64,000 nt of DNA from CAZGMJ01 sp964526785. GTDB taxonomy: Bacteria > Planctomycetota > Phycisphaerae > Sedimentisphaerales > Anaerobacaceae. Under the pieces are notes generated by a model. That model saw only the letters and a program-made list of their open reading frames with translations, searched no databases and was not told the DNA's origin. Within the stretch, counting starts at the first letter, position 1, and the number at the start of each line of letters is the position of its first letter. The DNA lies in the NCBI GenBank assembly GCA_964526785.1, contig CAZGMJ010000002.1, positions 137,762 through 201,761 on the forward strand, in the 5' to 3' direction. Below, piece by piece: positions 8,840 to 17,543 of the stretch. The translations under genes and the position numbers were made by a program.

Positions 8840-9196
8840 ATGCGAAATCTAACTAGGTTCAGAGTAATGATAGGCGTGGTTCTGCTATCCATTCTGCTTC
8901 TGGTGGGAAATGGATGCATCGGTGGAGGGCAGTTTCGCGACAACGGCCTGCCCGCGAAACGGTATCTGGTCGGCGGAGGATTCGATATCGAGTGGGTCGC
9001 TCCGAAGGCAGGCACCGCGCATTTGGTGGAGGAGACGACCGGCAGAATTGTCCAAAGCAAGTTCCTCAAAGAAGGCGATGTGTTCGACTTGTCTATGGGG
9101 CTCGACCCGGTTGAGTTCAAAGAGTTTTTCGGCATCGACATGGGTGATGCACAGTTCTCTTTGTACTTCCTCCCCTCGGAATTCGCGGACGAATAA
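8840..9196 (+). CDS. Small membrane-anchored or lipoprotein-like hypothetical protein
   Basis: A 118-residue protein with an N-terminal hydrophobic segment (VMIGVVLLSILLLVGNGC) ending in a cysteine that could be a lipid attachment site, though the lipobox (GNG before Cys) is not canonical. The remainder is a short soluble domain without a motif I recognise. ATG 8840 has AAGGAG 9 bases upstream, which decides the start over an upstream GTG. It precedes tmk by about 75 bases and may be read with it. Confidence 0.6.
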   Translation: MRNLTRFRVMIGVVLLSILLLVGNGCIGGGQFRDNGLPAKRYLVGGGFDIEWVAPKAGTAHLVEETTGRIVQSKFLKEGDVFDLSMGLDPVEFKEFFGIDMGDAQFSLYFLPSEFADE

Positions 9197-9271
9197 GGCT
9201 GTCGTTCAGCGTCTGACACGGTGGCAGGGTGCGGAAATTCGCCCGGCTATGGCCGGCGTGGCGGTATCGCA

Positions 9272-9922
9272 ATGAAGGAATCGCACTTGAAAGATAAAGG
9301 CCTCAAAGAAAAACTGCACGGTGCGTTTATTGTACTGGATGGCCCTGACGGTTGCGGCAAGAGCACGCAGTCGCGACTCCTGACTGATTGGCTCAATGAC
9401 AATGACGTTGAGACCGTCGGCTTTCGCGACCCCGGTGGCACGACTATCGGCGAACAAATACGTACGATTCTGCTCAGTCCGGCACATGACGCCATGGATA
9501 CGCGAACCGAATTGCTGCTGTATATGGCCGCGAGGGCGCAACTCTGGAGAGAGAAAATCGCGCCTTCGCTGGAAGCAGGCAGGTGTGTCGTCCTCGACCG
9601 ATGGCTGTCGAGCACGTGTGCGTACCAGGGATACGCCGGTGGTTTCGGCCTGGACGCGGTCGTTGCGATGGCGGAAGACTGTCTGGAGCGGGCCTGGCCC
9701 GATCTAACGGTTGTGCTTGACATAGATACGCAGGCGGCGATGGGACGGCTCGATCGCCGGTTGGATCGCATGGAAGCTAAGGGCCAGGAATATCACGGCC
9801 GGGTGCGCCAGGGCTTTCTGGAACTGGCGAACAGGCGGAAAGACTTCATCGTCGTGGACGCCGCCCGGGAAATTGAGCACGTCCACGCGGAAGTGCTCGC
9901 CTGCATCAGGAAGTGTTTTTGA
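9272..9922 (+). CDS. tmk: Thymidylate kinase
   Basis: A 216-residue dTMP kinase, making dTDP for DNA synthesis. The P-loop is GPDGCGKST, the DR(W/Y)-type motif is LDRWLSST, and the dTMP-binding DPGGT motif follows in its expected place. The start is uncertain: ATG 9272 has only a weak upstream GGCGG, and a GTG at 9221 would add 17 residues of low-quality sequence, so ATG is preferred. It is followed by holB, ricT and metG, the same order of conserved genes as in Bacillus. Confidence 0.95.
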   Translation: MKESHLKDKGLKEKLHGAFIVLDGPDGCGKSTQSRLLTDWLNDNDVETVGFRDPGGTTIGEQIRTILLSPAHDAMDTRTELLLYMAARAQLWREKIAPSLEAGRCVVLDRWLSSTCAYQGYAGGFGLDAVVAMAEDCLERAWPDLTVVLDIDTQAAMGRLDRRLDRMEAKGQEYHGRVRQGFLELANRRKDFIVVDAAREIEHVHAEVLACIRKCF

Positions 9923-9961
9923 AACGATTATCACCGCATGAAGAAGCGGCGGGCGGACGAT

Positions 9962-11086
9962 ATGTCACTGAAAGATATCTTTTGTCAGAATCGAGCGATA
10001 GCTTTTTTGCAGCGAGCCTATGCGGCCGACAGAACAGCCCAGGCATATATACTTGCCGGCGCTGAAGGAATAGGCAGGTTCAAGACAGCGGGGCAGTGGG
10101 CCAGGTTGCTGCTGTGCGAGACGCCGAACGTCGACACTTCCGGACAGGAGGAATTCGCCGACAGTTGCGGGCAGTGCAAATCGTGCAGATTGTTTGATGC
10201 AGGTTCGCATCCGGATTTCCATCATGTGTACAAGGAACTTCGCGAGTTCACCAGGGATGGCAAGGGTAAGGGCCCCCCGGTTGACATGCCGATTGACGTA
10301 ATCCGGGAGTTCGTAATCGAAAAGGTGGCGATTCGGCCGACGTTTTCATCCAGATCGGTCTTCGTGATCAGCGAAGCGGAGAAACTCAATGCATCTTCCC
10401 AGAATTCGCTGTTGAAGGTTTTGGAAGAACCGCCCGCCCACTGCTGTTTGATCCTCTTGTGCACGCGGCTGGACAAATTGCTCGCTACGACCCGATCTCG
10501 ATGCCAGACGGTGCGTTTCGGCCCGATCGATGAAGAACGGATCATAGAGACCCTCACCGCCAAGGAATGCCAGAAAGACCGCGCTCAATACTTTGCGCGA
10601 CTGGCCGATGGCAGCCTGGGCCTGGCCTGCACGCTGGCACAGCTCGAAGGGGCGGGCGCTGATTTGTATGCGATCAAGACGAGCATAGTCAAAGCGATGG
10701 CAGTGTATCGCCTGCCTGAAGCTCTGCAACTGGCCGAGAGCCTTGGCAAGGCCGCCAAATCGATTTCCACGAGCTTGGCGGAAATCGAGGCTGCTACGAG
10801 CAAGACCGATATCAACCGCCGGGCCTGCGCCCTGGTAATCTCGATCGTGGCGTCGGTTTTCCGCGACGTAATGATGTCCCACGTTTCGCCGCCGCGCCCC
10901 CTGGTCAATTCCGACCAGAAACAGCATATCGACAAGCTGGCTGGCAGGATGTGCGTCGAACGCGCATCCGAAGCCGTCGCCGACTGCTATCGGATGGTGA
11001 ACTGGATCGAGTCGAACGTCAATGAGAAGCTTATTTTCGAGCAGTTGTTGTTAAGCATCGCCCGATCTGATAGAATACCCGCCTGA
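9962..11086 (+). CDS. holB: DNA polymerase III delta' subunit (clamp loader)
   Basis: A protein of about 374 residues of the clamp-loader AAA family. The N-terminal domain includes a zinc-ligand cluster (CGQCKSC, about residues 68-74 here), the conserved NSLLKVLEEPP segment and the SRC sensor motif (TTRSRCQ). The Walker A equivalent reads GAEGIGRFKT and lacks the canonical GK(S/T), which fits delta', a subunit that does not hydrolyse ATP. An ATG at 9938 would add eight residues; neither start has a strong ribosome site. It lies between tmk and ricT. Confidence 0.88.
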   Translation: MSLKDIFCQNRAIAFLQRAYAADRTAQAYILAGAEGIGRFKTAGQWARLLLCETPNVDTSGQEEFADSCGQCKSCRLFDAGSHPDFHHVYKELREFTRDGKGKGPPVDMPIDVIREFVIEKVAIRPTFSSRSVFVISEAEKLNASSQNSLLKVLEEPPAHCCLILLCTRLDKLLATTRSRCQTVRFGPIDEERIIETLTAKECQKDRAQYFARLADGSLGLACTLAQLEGAGADLYAIKTSIVKAMAVYRLPEALQLAESLGKAAKSISTSLAEIEAATSKTDINRRACALVISIVASVFRDVMMSHVSPPRPLVNSDQKQHIDKLAGRMCVERASEAVADCYRMVNWIESNVNEKLIFEQLLLSIARSDRIPA

Positions 11087-11128
11087 CGGAACACGACTTT
11101 CGTTTTCTCAGCGAGTCAGGTTACGCTT

Positions 11129-12130
11129 ATGTCCAAACCATCAGAATCAAAGTCTAAACAGGCGAAGAACGTCAAATACATGCTGGTTCGCTACGGCCGG
11201 ATGAACGTTCTCGGGCTGTTTTCGCATAATCAGAGCAAGATACCGAAGATCGAAACGCAGGTAGTCGTCAAGACGAACAAAGGCCTGGAACTGGGGAAAG
11301 TGGTAGGCCAACTGACGTGCTACAAAGCGGGGCAGTTCAAGATGAACGCGCAGCAGTTGCGCGACTACTTCGGCAAAAGCGATATCGACATCGGACGTGA
11401 ACCCAGCGGCAAGTTCGTGCGCTTCGCCACAGCCGACGACATCAGTGAGCAGGAGCATTTGCAGCGCATCAGCAAGGAGGAAATCGAATGCTGCAAACGC
11501 TTTGTCAAAGAGTTCAATCTGCCGATGAAGATCGTCGATGCCGAGCACATCCTGGGCGGCGAGCGGCTGATCTTCTATTTCATGGCCGAAGGCAGGGTGG
11601 ATTTTCGCGAGCTGGTGAAAAAGCTCGCCCATGAGTATCAAACCCGCATCGAGATGCGCCAAATCGGCTCGCGGGACGAGGCCAAACTGCTGGGTGATCT
11701 GGAAAGCTGCGGGCAGGAATGCTGCTGCAGGCGATTCCTCAAGCTGCTCAAGCCGGTCAATATGCGGATGGCCAAAATGCAGAAGGCTACGCTCGACCCG
11801 GCCAAGATATCGGGCTACTGTGGAAGATTGAAGTGCTGCCTCCGCTACGAGGACAAGACGTATACCGAACTGAAAAGGCGGCTGCCCCGCAAGAGTGCTC
11901 GCGTCAAGACCGAACTCGGAGAGGGCAAGATTGTCGACACCCAGATACTGACACAACTCGCGGTTGTGGAACTGGAGAACGGCAATCGCGTGGCCCTGGA
12001 CATCGACGAGATCGAGGTCCTCCCGAGTGATTCGCCGCGAAAAAAGAAGCAGGGGCCGCCGCGAAGCCCGAAAAAACAGGATCCGAGACGACAAAAGAAC
12101 AACAAGAACAAGCCGAAGTCTGGAAAATAG
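11129..12130 (+). CDS. ricT: PSP1-domain protein, RicT (YaaT) homologue
   Basis: A 333-residue PSP1 protein. The core (about residues 15-270) has the family's long C-terminal cysteine-rich region, ESCGQECCCRRF followed by SGYCGRLKCCLRYE, then a basic Lys/Arg-rich tail. In Bacillus the RicT protein binds iron-sulfur clusters with RicA and RicF and stimulates RNase Y-dependent mRNA processing. Neither partner is next to it here. The position between holB and metG matches Bacillus gene order. The basic tail is probably an RNA contact or disordered. Confidence 0.9.
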   Translation: MSKPSESKSKQAKNVKYMLVRYGRMNVLGLFSHNQSKIPKIETQVVVKTNKGLELGKVVGQLTCYKAGQFKMNAQQLRDYFGKSDIDIGREPSGKFVRFATADDISEQEHLQRISKEEIECCKRFVKEFNLPMKIVDAEHILGGERLIFYFMAEGRVDFRELVKKLAHEYQTRIEMRQIGSRDEAKLLGDLESCGQECCCRRFLKLLKPVNMRMAKMQKATLDPAKISGYCGRLKCCLRYEDKTYTELKRRLPRKSARVKTELGEGKIVDTQILTQLAVVELENGNRVALDIDEIEVLPSDSPRKKKQGPPRSPKKQDPRRQKNNKNKPKSGK

Positions 12131-12133
12131 TCT

Positions 12134-14146
12134 ATGCCACGCAATATCGTTGTAACATCGGCTCTGCCTTATGCGAACGGACCGATTCATCTCGGACATC
12201 TGGTCGAATACCTGCAGACGGACATATGGGTCCGCTTTCAGAAGCTCTGCGGGAATCGCTGTCTGTATTTCTGCGCAGACGATACGCATGGTACGCCCGT
12301 CATGATCAGTGCACGGGCCGCCAATACGACGCCGGAAGCCTTGATCGAAAAGACGCATGCCGAACATAAGGGGGACTTCGACCGTTTCGGCGTCGAATTC
12401 GACAACTACTACACGACGCATTCGCCGGAGAACCGTCAGTTAAGCGAATTGATCTTCGAGCGATTGAAAGAAGCCGGCTCCATCGTGACGCGCCGGATCA
12501 AACAGACGTATTGCCCCAGTTGCGAGATGGCGCTGCCCGACCGATATGTCCGAGGCACCTGCCCGCGGTGTGGGGCGGAGGACCAATACGGCGATTCGTG
12601 TGAGATATGCGGGGCAACGTACCAGCCGACCGAACTCAAAGACGCTCGATGTGCGACTTGTGGCAACGAGCCGGTCGGCCAGGAATCGCTGCACTATTTC
12701 TTCCAGCTCGCTCAATATGAAGAGCCGTTGAAGCAATGGATGACTTCCGGGCATGTGCAGCAGTCGGTAGCGAACAAGCTCGATGAGTGGTTCAGCGCCG
12801 GACTCAAGGATTGGGACATCTCGCGCGATGGACCCTATTTCGGATTCCAGATACCGGGCGAACCGAACAAGTTCTTCTACGTCTGGCTCGACGCGCCGAT
12901 TGGATATATGGCTTCGTGCAAAAACTACTGCGAGCGGAACAACCTCGACTTCGACGATGTCTGGAACGGCAGGGACTGGGAACTGTATCATTTCATCGGC
13001 AAGGACATCATGTATTTTCATGCTTTGTTCTGGCCGGCCATGCTCATGGGAGCGGGTTTTAAGACCGCCAACAAGCTCTTCGTCCACGGATTTCTGACGG
13101 TCAACGGCGAGAAGATGAGCAAGTCGCGCGGTACCTTCATCAGGGCCGATACATACGCCCGCCATCTGAATCCGGAGTTCCTGCGATACTATTATGCCTC
13201 GAAACTGACCGATAATGTGGGCGATATCGACCTGAGCATGGAGGATTTCATCAGCAAGGTGAATTCCGATCTGGTCGGCAAGTATGCGAATCTGGCCTCG
13301 CGGTCGGTTCCGATGCTCACCAAGAAGCTCGATGGCATGACGGGACGGCTGGACGAAGCCGGACGGGGGTTGGTTGATAGTCTCGTCGCCGCGAAAGACA
13401 GGATTGTGAGCGATTATGAGAATCTCCGTTTCGCTTCGGCTGTCCGCACGATTGCCCAACTGGCGGACCAGGCGAATCGATACGTCGAGCAGTACCAGCC
13501 CTGGACGACGATCAAGACCGATCCCGAGAAGACGCGCACGACGCTGACTGCCGTGATCAATGCAGTGAAGATCCTGACTATCTATCTCAAGCCCATCGTG
13601 CCGAAGTATGCCGAAAGGGTGGAGGGCTTTCTGGATACCGGCCCATTGCGCCTGGCGGACGTCGAAGCGGTCATGGAGAATTGCAGGATCAATCCTTTCG
13701 AGCGACTTTTTGAACGAGTTGACGACAAACAGGTAGCACTTATGGTTGAAGAGAGCAAAGAAGCACAGCAGCCGACACAGGCCCCGAAAGATGAACCCAA
13801 CGCAGAACCAATCAAGCCCGAATGCACGATTGACGACTTCCTTAAGGTCGATCTCCGCATCGCAAGGGTGGCGAAAGCCGAGTCCGTGGAGGGGGCGGAC
13901 AAGCTGTTGCGGCTTGTGTTGGACCTCGGCCCGGGACTCGAAAAAACGGTGTTTGCAGGCATCGCCAAAGCATACAAACCCGAGGAACTTCTCAACAAGA
14001 TCGTCGTGTGCGTCGCAAACCTAAAGCCCCGAAAGATGAAGTTTGGCGTATCCGAAGGCATGATTCTGGCCTCGGGCAGCGGTGGCGGGGATATCTTCAT
14101 GCTCACGGCCGATCCCGGCGCCGAACCGGGCAAGCCGGTGAGCTGA
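12134..14146 (+). CDS. metG: Methionyl-tRNA synthetase with C-terminal tRNA-binding domain
   Basis: A 670-residue class I synthetase. The HIGH motif appears as HLGH (about residue 21), the KMSKS motif as GEKMSKS (about 326-332), and the connective peptide contains the paired zinc knuckles CPSC...CPRC and CEIC...CATC. After a charged linker (about 535-565) comes a Trbp111/EMAP-II-like OB domain (residues about 570-670) that aids tRNA binding and dimer formation. The gene starts 3 bases after the ricT stop, so it is translated from the same transcript. Confidence 0.96.
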   Translation: MPRNIVVTSALPYANGPIHLGHLVEYLQTDIWVRFQKLCGNRCLYFCADDTHGTPVMISARAANTTPEALIEKTHAEHKGDFDRFGVEFDNYYTTHSPENRQLSELIFERLKEAGSIVTRRIKQTYCPSCEMALPDRYVRGTCPRCGAEDQYGDSCEICGATYQPTELKDARCATCGNEPVGQESLHYFFQLAQYEEPLKQWMTSGHVQQSVANKLDEWFSAGLKDWDISRDGPYFGFQIPGEPNKFFYVWLDAPIGYMASCKNYCERNNLDFDDVWNGRDWELYHFIGKDIMYFHALFWPAMLMGAGFKTANKLFVHGFLTVNGEKMSKSRGTFIRADTYARHLNPEFLRYYYASKLTDNVGDIDLSMEDFISKVNSDLVGKYANLASRSVPMLTKKLDGMTGRLDEAGRGLVDSLVAAKDRIVSDYENLRFASAVRTIAQLADQANRYVEQYQPWTTIKTDPEKTRTTLTAVINAVKILTIYLKPIVPKYAERVEGFLDTGPLRLADVEAVMENCRINPFERLFERVDDKQVALMVEESKEAQQPTQAPKDEPNAEPIKPECTIDDFLKVDLRIARVAKAESVEGADKLLRLVLDLGPGLEKTVFAGIAKAYKPEELLNKIVVCVANLKPRKMKFGVSEGMILASGSGGGDIFMLTADPGAEPGKPVS

Positions 14147-14161
14147 GACAGTGGACAGCGC

Positions 14162-15613
14162 ATGTCGGCCGAACTTCGAGGACAATTCTTCGCCCGCCTG
14201 CTCGTCGCAATAGCTGTGCTGGCCGGGCAGGGCGGAATCACCACGCTCCAGGCCGATCGAGCTACATCCTTCGTCCGGGTCAGCCCGCATGATAGCCGCT
14301 ATTTCGAGTTGTCGGATGGCAGTCCATACATCCCTGTCGGCCTGAACATGATTGCCCCGGCGCACCACCACTCGGCTCAAAGCGGCCTGGCCGATATCGA
14401 ACGCTGGATGGAGCGCCTTTCAGCCAACGGTGGCAATTTCGCGAGGATATGGCTGAGCCATCGCTTCTGGGATGTCGAACACCGCGAGAGCGGCAACTAC
14501 GACCAGGACAAAGCCGAACGGATCGATGCACTGCTTGCCATCGCCCGAAAATACGGCCTCCGCGTCAAACTGACCATCGAGCATTTCCGCACCTTCGACG
14601 AAGGCGTGTGGTCGGGCAAGCCTCTGCATCACGTCTCGAACGGCGGCTGTGCCGAGACTGTGACCGACTTCTTCGACAGACCCGCGTGTCGGCGACAGTT
14701 CAAACGGAAGATCGGCTGGTATGCCGACCGCTATGGCAACAACCCGACTGTCTTTGCGTGGGAACTGTGGAACGAAGTGAACGCCGTGCGCGGAACCGGT
14801 TGGGACAAGTGGACGCGCGAGATGCTGGCCGAACTGCACGCCCGATTCCCGAAAAACCTGGCTACACAGTCGCTCGGGAGTTTCGATGTAGACCATGTTC
14901 GGCCGAACTACCGCATGATCTCCGCGATGGCCGCAAACGATATCGCCCAGGTGCACCGCTATCTGGATTTGGGAGCACGCCTCGATGTGTGTCATGGACC
15001 GGTGGACGTGCTCGCCGCCGATGCGGTCGCAGAACTCAAGGCGTTCACAGTAAACAAGCCCATCCTGCTGGCCGAATCCGGAGCTGTTGAGCCTCGCCAC
15101 ACCGGCCCGTTCAAGCTGTACGCAAGGGACAGGGCGGGCATTATTCTGCACGATGTGCTGTTTGCGCCGTTCTTCGCCGGAGCCGCCGGGACCGGTCAGA
15201 TATGGCATTGGGACAAGTACGTCGACCGCAATGACCTCTGGTGGCAGTTTGGCCGTTTCGCTGAAGCGACCGCCGGCGTTGATCCCGCGGCCGAGCACTT
15301 CCAATGCGTCAGGCTGGATAACCGTCGGCTCAGGATCTATGTGCTCAAAGGAGACCGCACGGTGCTGGCCTGGTGTCGGGATAGGCACAATACGTGGAAA
15401 AGCGAACTGGCCGAAGGCAAAGAACCGCAAGTGATTCGACAAATGCGTGTGGATTGCTCGGACATTCTCACCCGTCAGATGCAAAATATCTCGATTGAGG
15501 CGTACAATCCCTGGACAAATGACCGCTCGCAACTGAAAATGCACGAAGAAACAATCACTTTGCCTGATTTCAGTCGGTCCGTTGTGATTCGCATACAGCG
15601 GCCGCCGCAGTAG
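14162..15613 (+). CDS. Exported glycoside hydrolase, GH5/clan A-like
   Basis: A 483-residue protein with a signal sequence (about residues 1-31) followed by a TIM barrel of the cellulase/mannanase type. The acid/base motif is WELWNEV (Glu at about 208), and the likely nucleophile is the Glu in LLAESGA near residue 305. Aromatic and histidine residues around PAHHHS and HFRTFDEG are typical sugar contacts. The C-terminal 100 residues form a small beta-rich domain. The gene follows metG by 15 bases and may share its transcript. The substrate cannot be told; a beta-mannanase or related activity is possible. Confidence 0.75.
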   Translation: MSAELRGQFFARLLVAIAVLAGQGGITTLQADRATSFVRVSPHDSRYFELSDGSPYIPVGLNMIAPAHHHSAQSGLADIERWMERLSANGGNFARIWLSHRFWDVEHRESGNYDQDKAERIDALLAIARKYGLRVKLTIEHFRTFDEGVWSGKPLHHVSNGGCAETVTDFFDRPACRRQFKRKIGWYADRYGNNPTVFAWELWNEVNAVRGTGWDKWTREMLAELHARFPKNLATQSLGSFDVDHVRPNYRMISAMAANDIAQVHRYLDLGARLDVCHGPVDVLAADAVAELKAFTVNKPILLAESGAVEPRHTGPFKLYARDRAGIILHDVLFAPFFAGAAGTGQIWHWDKYVDRNDLWWQFGRFAEATAGVDPAAEHFQCVRLDNRRLRIYVLKGDRTVLAWCRDRHNTWKSELAEGKEPQVIRQMRVDCSDILTRQMQNISIEAYNPWTNDRSQLKMHEETITLPDFSRSVVIRIQRPPQ

Positions 15614-15632
15614 ACAGGGACACAAGAAGGCT

Positions 15633-15986
15633 ATGAAGAAAAGCCTCGAAAAGATAGCACGAGAGGATGGACGCTTCGACCCGGAAGGTGTGCGTTTCGT
15701 GTACGAGGGACTGGGCTACACGGCCAGGAAGCTCGCCGACGAACCGCGCCATGTTACCGGCCAGACGCTCTGCGAAGGGCTTCGGCGATTAGCTGTCGAG
15801 CGGTGGGGGCGGCTCGCTATGCTTGTACTCGACAACTGGGGAATCTGCACAACACGACACTTCGGCGACATCGTCTATTTGATGATCGATAATAAATGGA
15901 TGAGCGCCCAGCCGACAGATTCCATTGAAGACTTCGACGACGTCTACGATTTCCAGACAGTCTTCAAGGATCAGTTCGCATTCTGA
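15633..15986 (+). CDS. Minf_1886-family small protein
   Basis: A 117-residue cytoplasmic protein with the conserved features of the Minf_1886 family, a group of small proteins of unknown function seen in Planctomycetes and Verrucomicrobia. Helical N-terminal half, then the characteristic WGICTTRHFGDIVYLMI section in the middle and an acidic, aromatic C-terminus. It follows the GH5-like gene by 19 bases. Nothing in the sequence shows a catalytic site. Confidence 0.7.
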   Translation: MKKSLEKIAREDGRFDPEGVRFVYEGLGYTARKLADEPRHVTGQTLCEGLRRLAVERWGRLAMLVLDNWGICTTRHFGDIVYLMIDNKWMSAQPTDSIEDFDDVYDFQTVFKDQFAF

Positions 15987-15993
15987 TTCGAAT

Positions 15994-16470
15994 CTATTGT
16001 TGTGTCCGTCGTGCCAAATCGAGCCTGTATGCCTGATCGCATCGCCAGCAGAGATGTGGATTTGCATAGCGGACGAATCCGAAGCGCTTGTAGAGACCAA
16101 TGGCTTCTATGAGTGGTGATGCCGTCTCCAGCGTGATTTCGCGATAGCCCATTTCTCGTGCGCGACTGATCGCATCCTCCAGCATCCGCTTTCCCAATCC
16201 TCTGCCGCGGGCAGTCGCGCGCAGATACATCTTGCGAAGCTCGCATATTTCTTCGTTAATCGGATAAAGGCCGTACGTCCCGGCAATGCCGCCGCGCTCT
16301 TCCTCAAGAACGAACAGCTTGCCGCCCCGTGCGAAGTATGATCGCTCGATATCTTCGAGATCGCTGTCGATGCCGTCTGGATCCGGTTCGAGACCATACT
16401 CGCGCAGAACAGAAAACACCAACGCCGTAATCGCTTCCCGGTCCCGATTGTTGGCTTGCCGAATGTGCAT
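15994..16470 (-). CDS. GNAT-family N-acetyltransferase
   Basis: A 158-residue acetyltransferase. The acetyl-CoA pyrophosphate loop reads RGRGLGKRM (about residues 90-98), preceded by the strand ELRKMYL and followed by a helix, the order of GNAT motif A. Substrate unknown. ATG 16470 is preferred because an upstream frame would run into phzF-like coding sequence. Its ribosome site, AAGGGGG, is part of the near-palindrome GGGGGTCCCCC at 16476-16486 and might be partly hidden. It is 29 bases downstream of the PhzF-like gene. Confidence 0.85.
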   Translation of the reverse strand: MHIRQANNRDREAITALVFSVLREYGLEPDPDGIDSDLEDIERSYFARGGKLFVLEEERGGIAGTYGLYPINEEICELRKMYLRATARGRGLGKRMLEDAISRAREMGYREITLETASPLIEAIGLYKRFGFVRYANPHLCWRCDQAYRLDLARRTQQ

Positions 16471-16499
16471 TTCCCGGGGGACCCCCTTGCTGTGATATC

Positions 16500-17411
16500 T
16501 TACGCCTGCCCGCGAATGCCGTCCTCGATTAGCCATTGTCCGCTCGCAACGGCCGCGACCTTTCCGCCCACGCCAACGGTTATCTCCTCTCTGCTCCGTG
16601 ATGCACGCAGATGCAGCAGCGACGGCCGGTTCATCTCGTAGCCCTGCTCGACCCGGAGCTCGATGCTGTCTCTTCCGAAATAGCGATGCTCAACCAGGTA
16701 CGCCGCCAGACAGCCGTTGCCGCTGCCTGTGGCTGCATCCTCCTCGATCCCGTCGCACGGATCGAACATGCGCACGTTCAGGTCGTTGTCTCGATCATAC
16801 GTCTCAGGACAGAACAGAAGCAGACCCTTGGCCTGGCGGTTGGCCACAAACGGAAAGTACTTATCTCGTACGATTCGGGCTTGCTTGATAGCGCCCAGGC
16901 TGGTTACGGGAACGATGACAAACCACAACCCCGTCGAGACGTCCTGCACCGGATATCGATGGTCTATGTCGGACTCGTCAAGGCCGAGGATGTCGGCGAT
17001 TTCCGCATGTTGGATCGTTTCGCCGAATTCGGGCGGATTCTGTTGCATCCAGAGCACATCTGCACCGGTATCCCGGCCGAAAGTCACCGGTATTGGGCCG
17101 ACGTCCAAATTCAAACAAATTTCGCCGACGCGATGCCCGATTATCTCACGCTGTATGACAAACGCTGTGCCGAGTGTGGGATGGCCGGCAAACGGTACTT
17201 CCCGTTTCGGTGTAAAGATGCGCACGTCGTATCCACCCTGACGCGGCTCGTCGGAGCGGACAAACGTCGTCTCTGAGAAGTTGATCTCCTGTGCGATAGA
17301 CTGCATTTCTTCGACCGACAGCGACCCGGCCCGCAGAAACACCGCAAGCTGATTGCCTGCGTACTTTTGCTCGGCAAAGACGTCCACGATATGAAAGCGC
17401 AGATGAGGCAT
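16500..17411 (-). CDS. PhzF-family epimerase/isomerase
   Basis: A 303-residue protein of the PhzF/diaminopimelate epimerase fold, with two pseudo-symmetric halves. The catalytic glutamate is in FSETTF (about residue 46). FAGHPTLGTAF (about residues 74-84) and the second-half glycine-rich loop ATGSGNGCLAAYL match the family. Many PhzF relatives act on unidentified small acids, so isomerase activity is likely but the substrate is unknown. It is followed by the acetyltransferase gene. Confidence 0.88.
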   Translation of the reverse strand: MPHLRFHIVDVFAEQKYAGNQLAVFLRAGSLSVEEMQSIAQEINFSETTFVRSDEPRQGGYDVRIFTPKREVPFAGHPTLGTAFVIQREIIGHRVGEICLNLDVGPIPVTFGRDTGADVLWMQQNPPEFGETIQHAEIADILGLDESDIDHRYPVQDVSTGLWFVIVPVTSLGAIKQARIVRDKYFPFVANRQAKGLLLFCPETYDRDNDLNVRMFDPCDGIEEDAATGSGNGCLAAYLVEHRYFGRDSIELRVEQGYEMNRPSLLHLRASRSREEITVGVGGKVAAVASGQWLIEDGIRGQA

Positions 17412-17543
17412 TTCAGGTTTCTCTCTTCATCGACGGGTTACAGCAACAGTGCGCCTGGACTTCTCTCACATTCTCTTCTCGTCTCAATTGCCTCCGTATT
17501 CGAGATCATTCGAATCGCACAGTCGCCTGCCTGTCCGGCGGTT

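Noticed and set aside
9962..11086. Damaged P-loop in HolB as a defect
   Set aside because: Delta' subunits normally lack a working ATP site, so the missing GK(S/T) is expected for the family.
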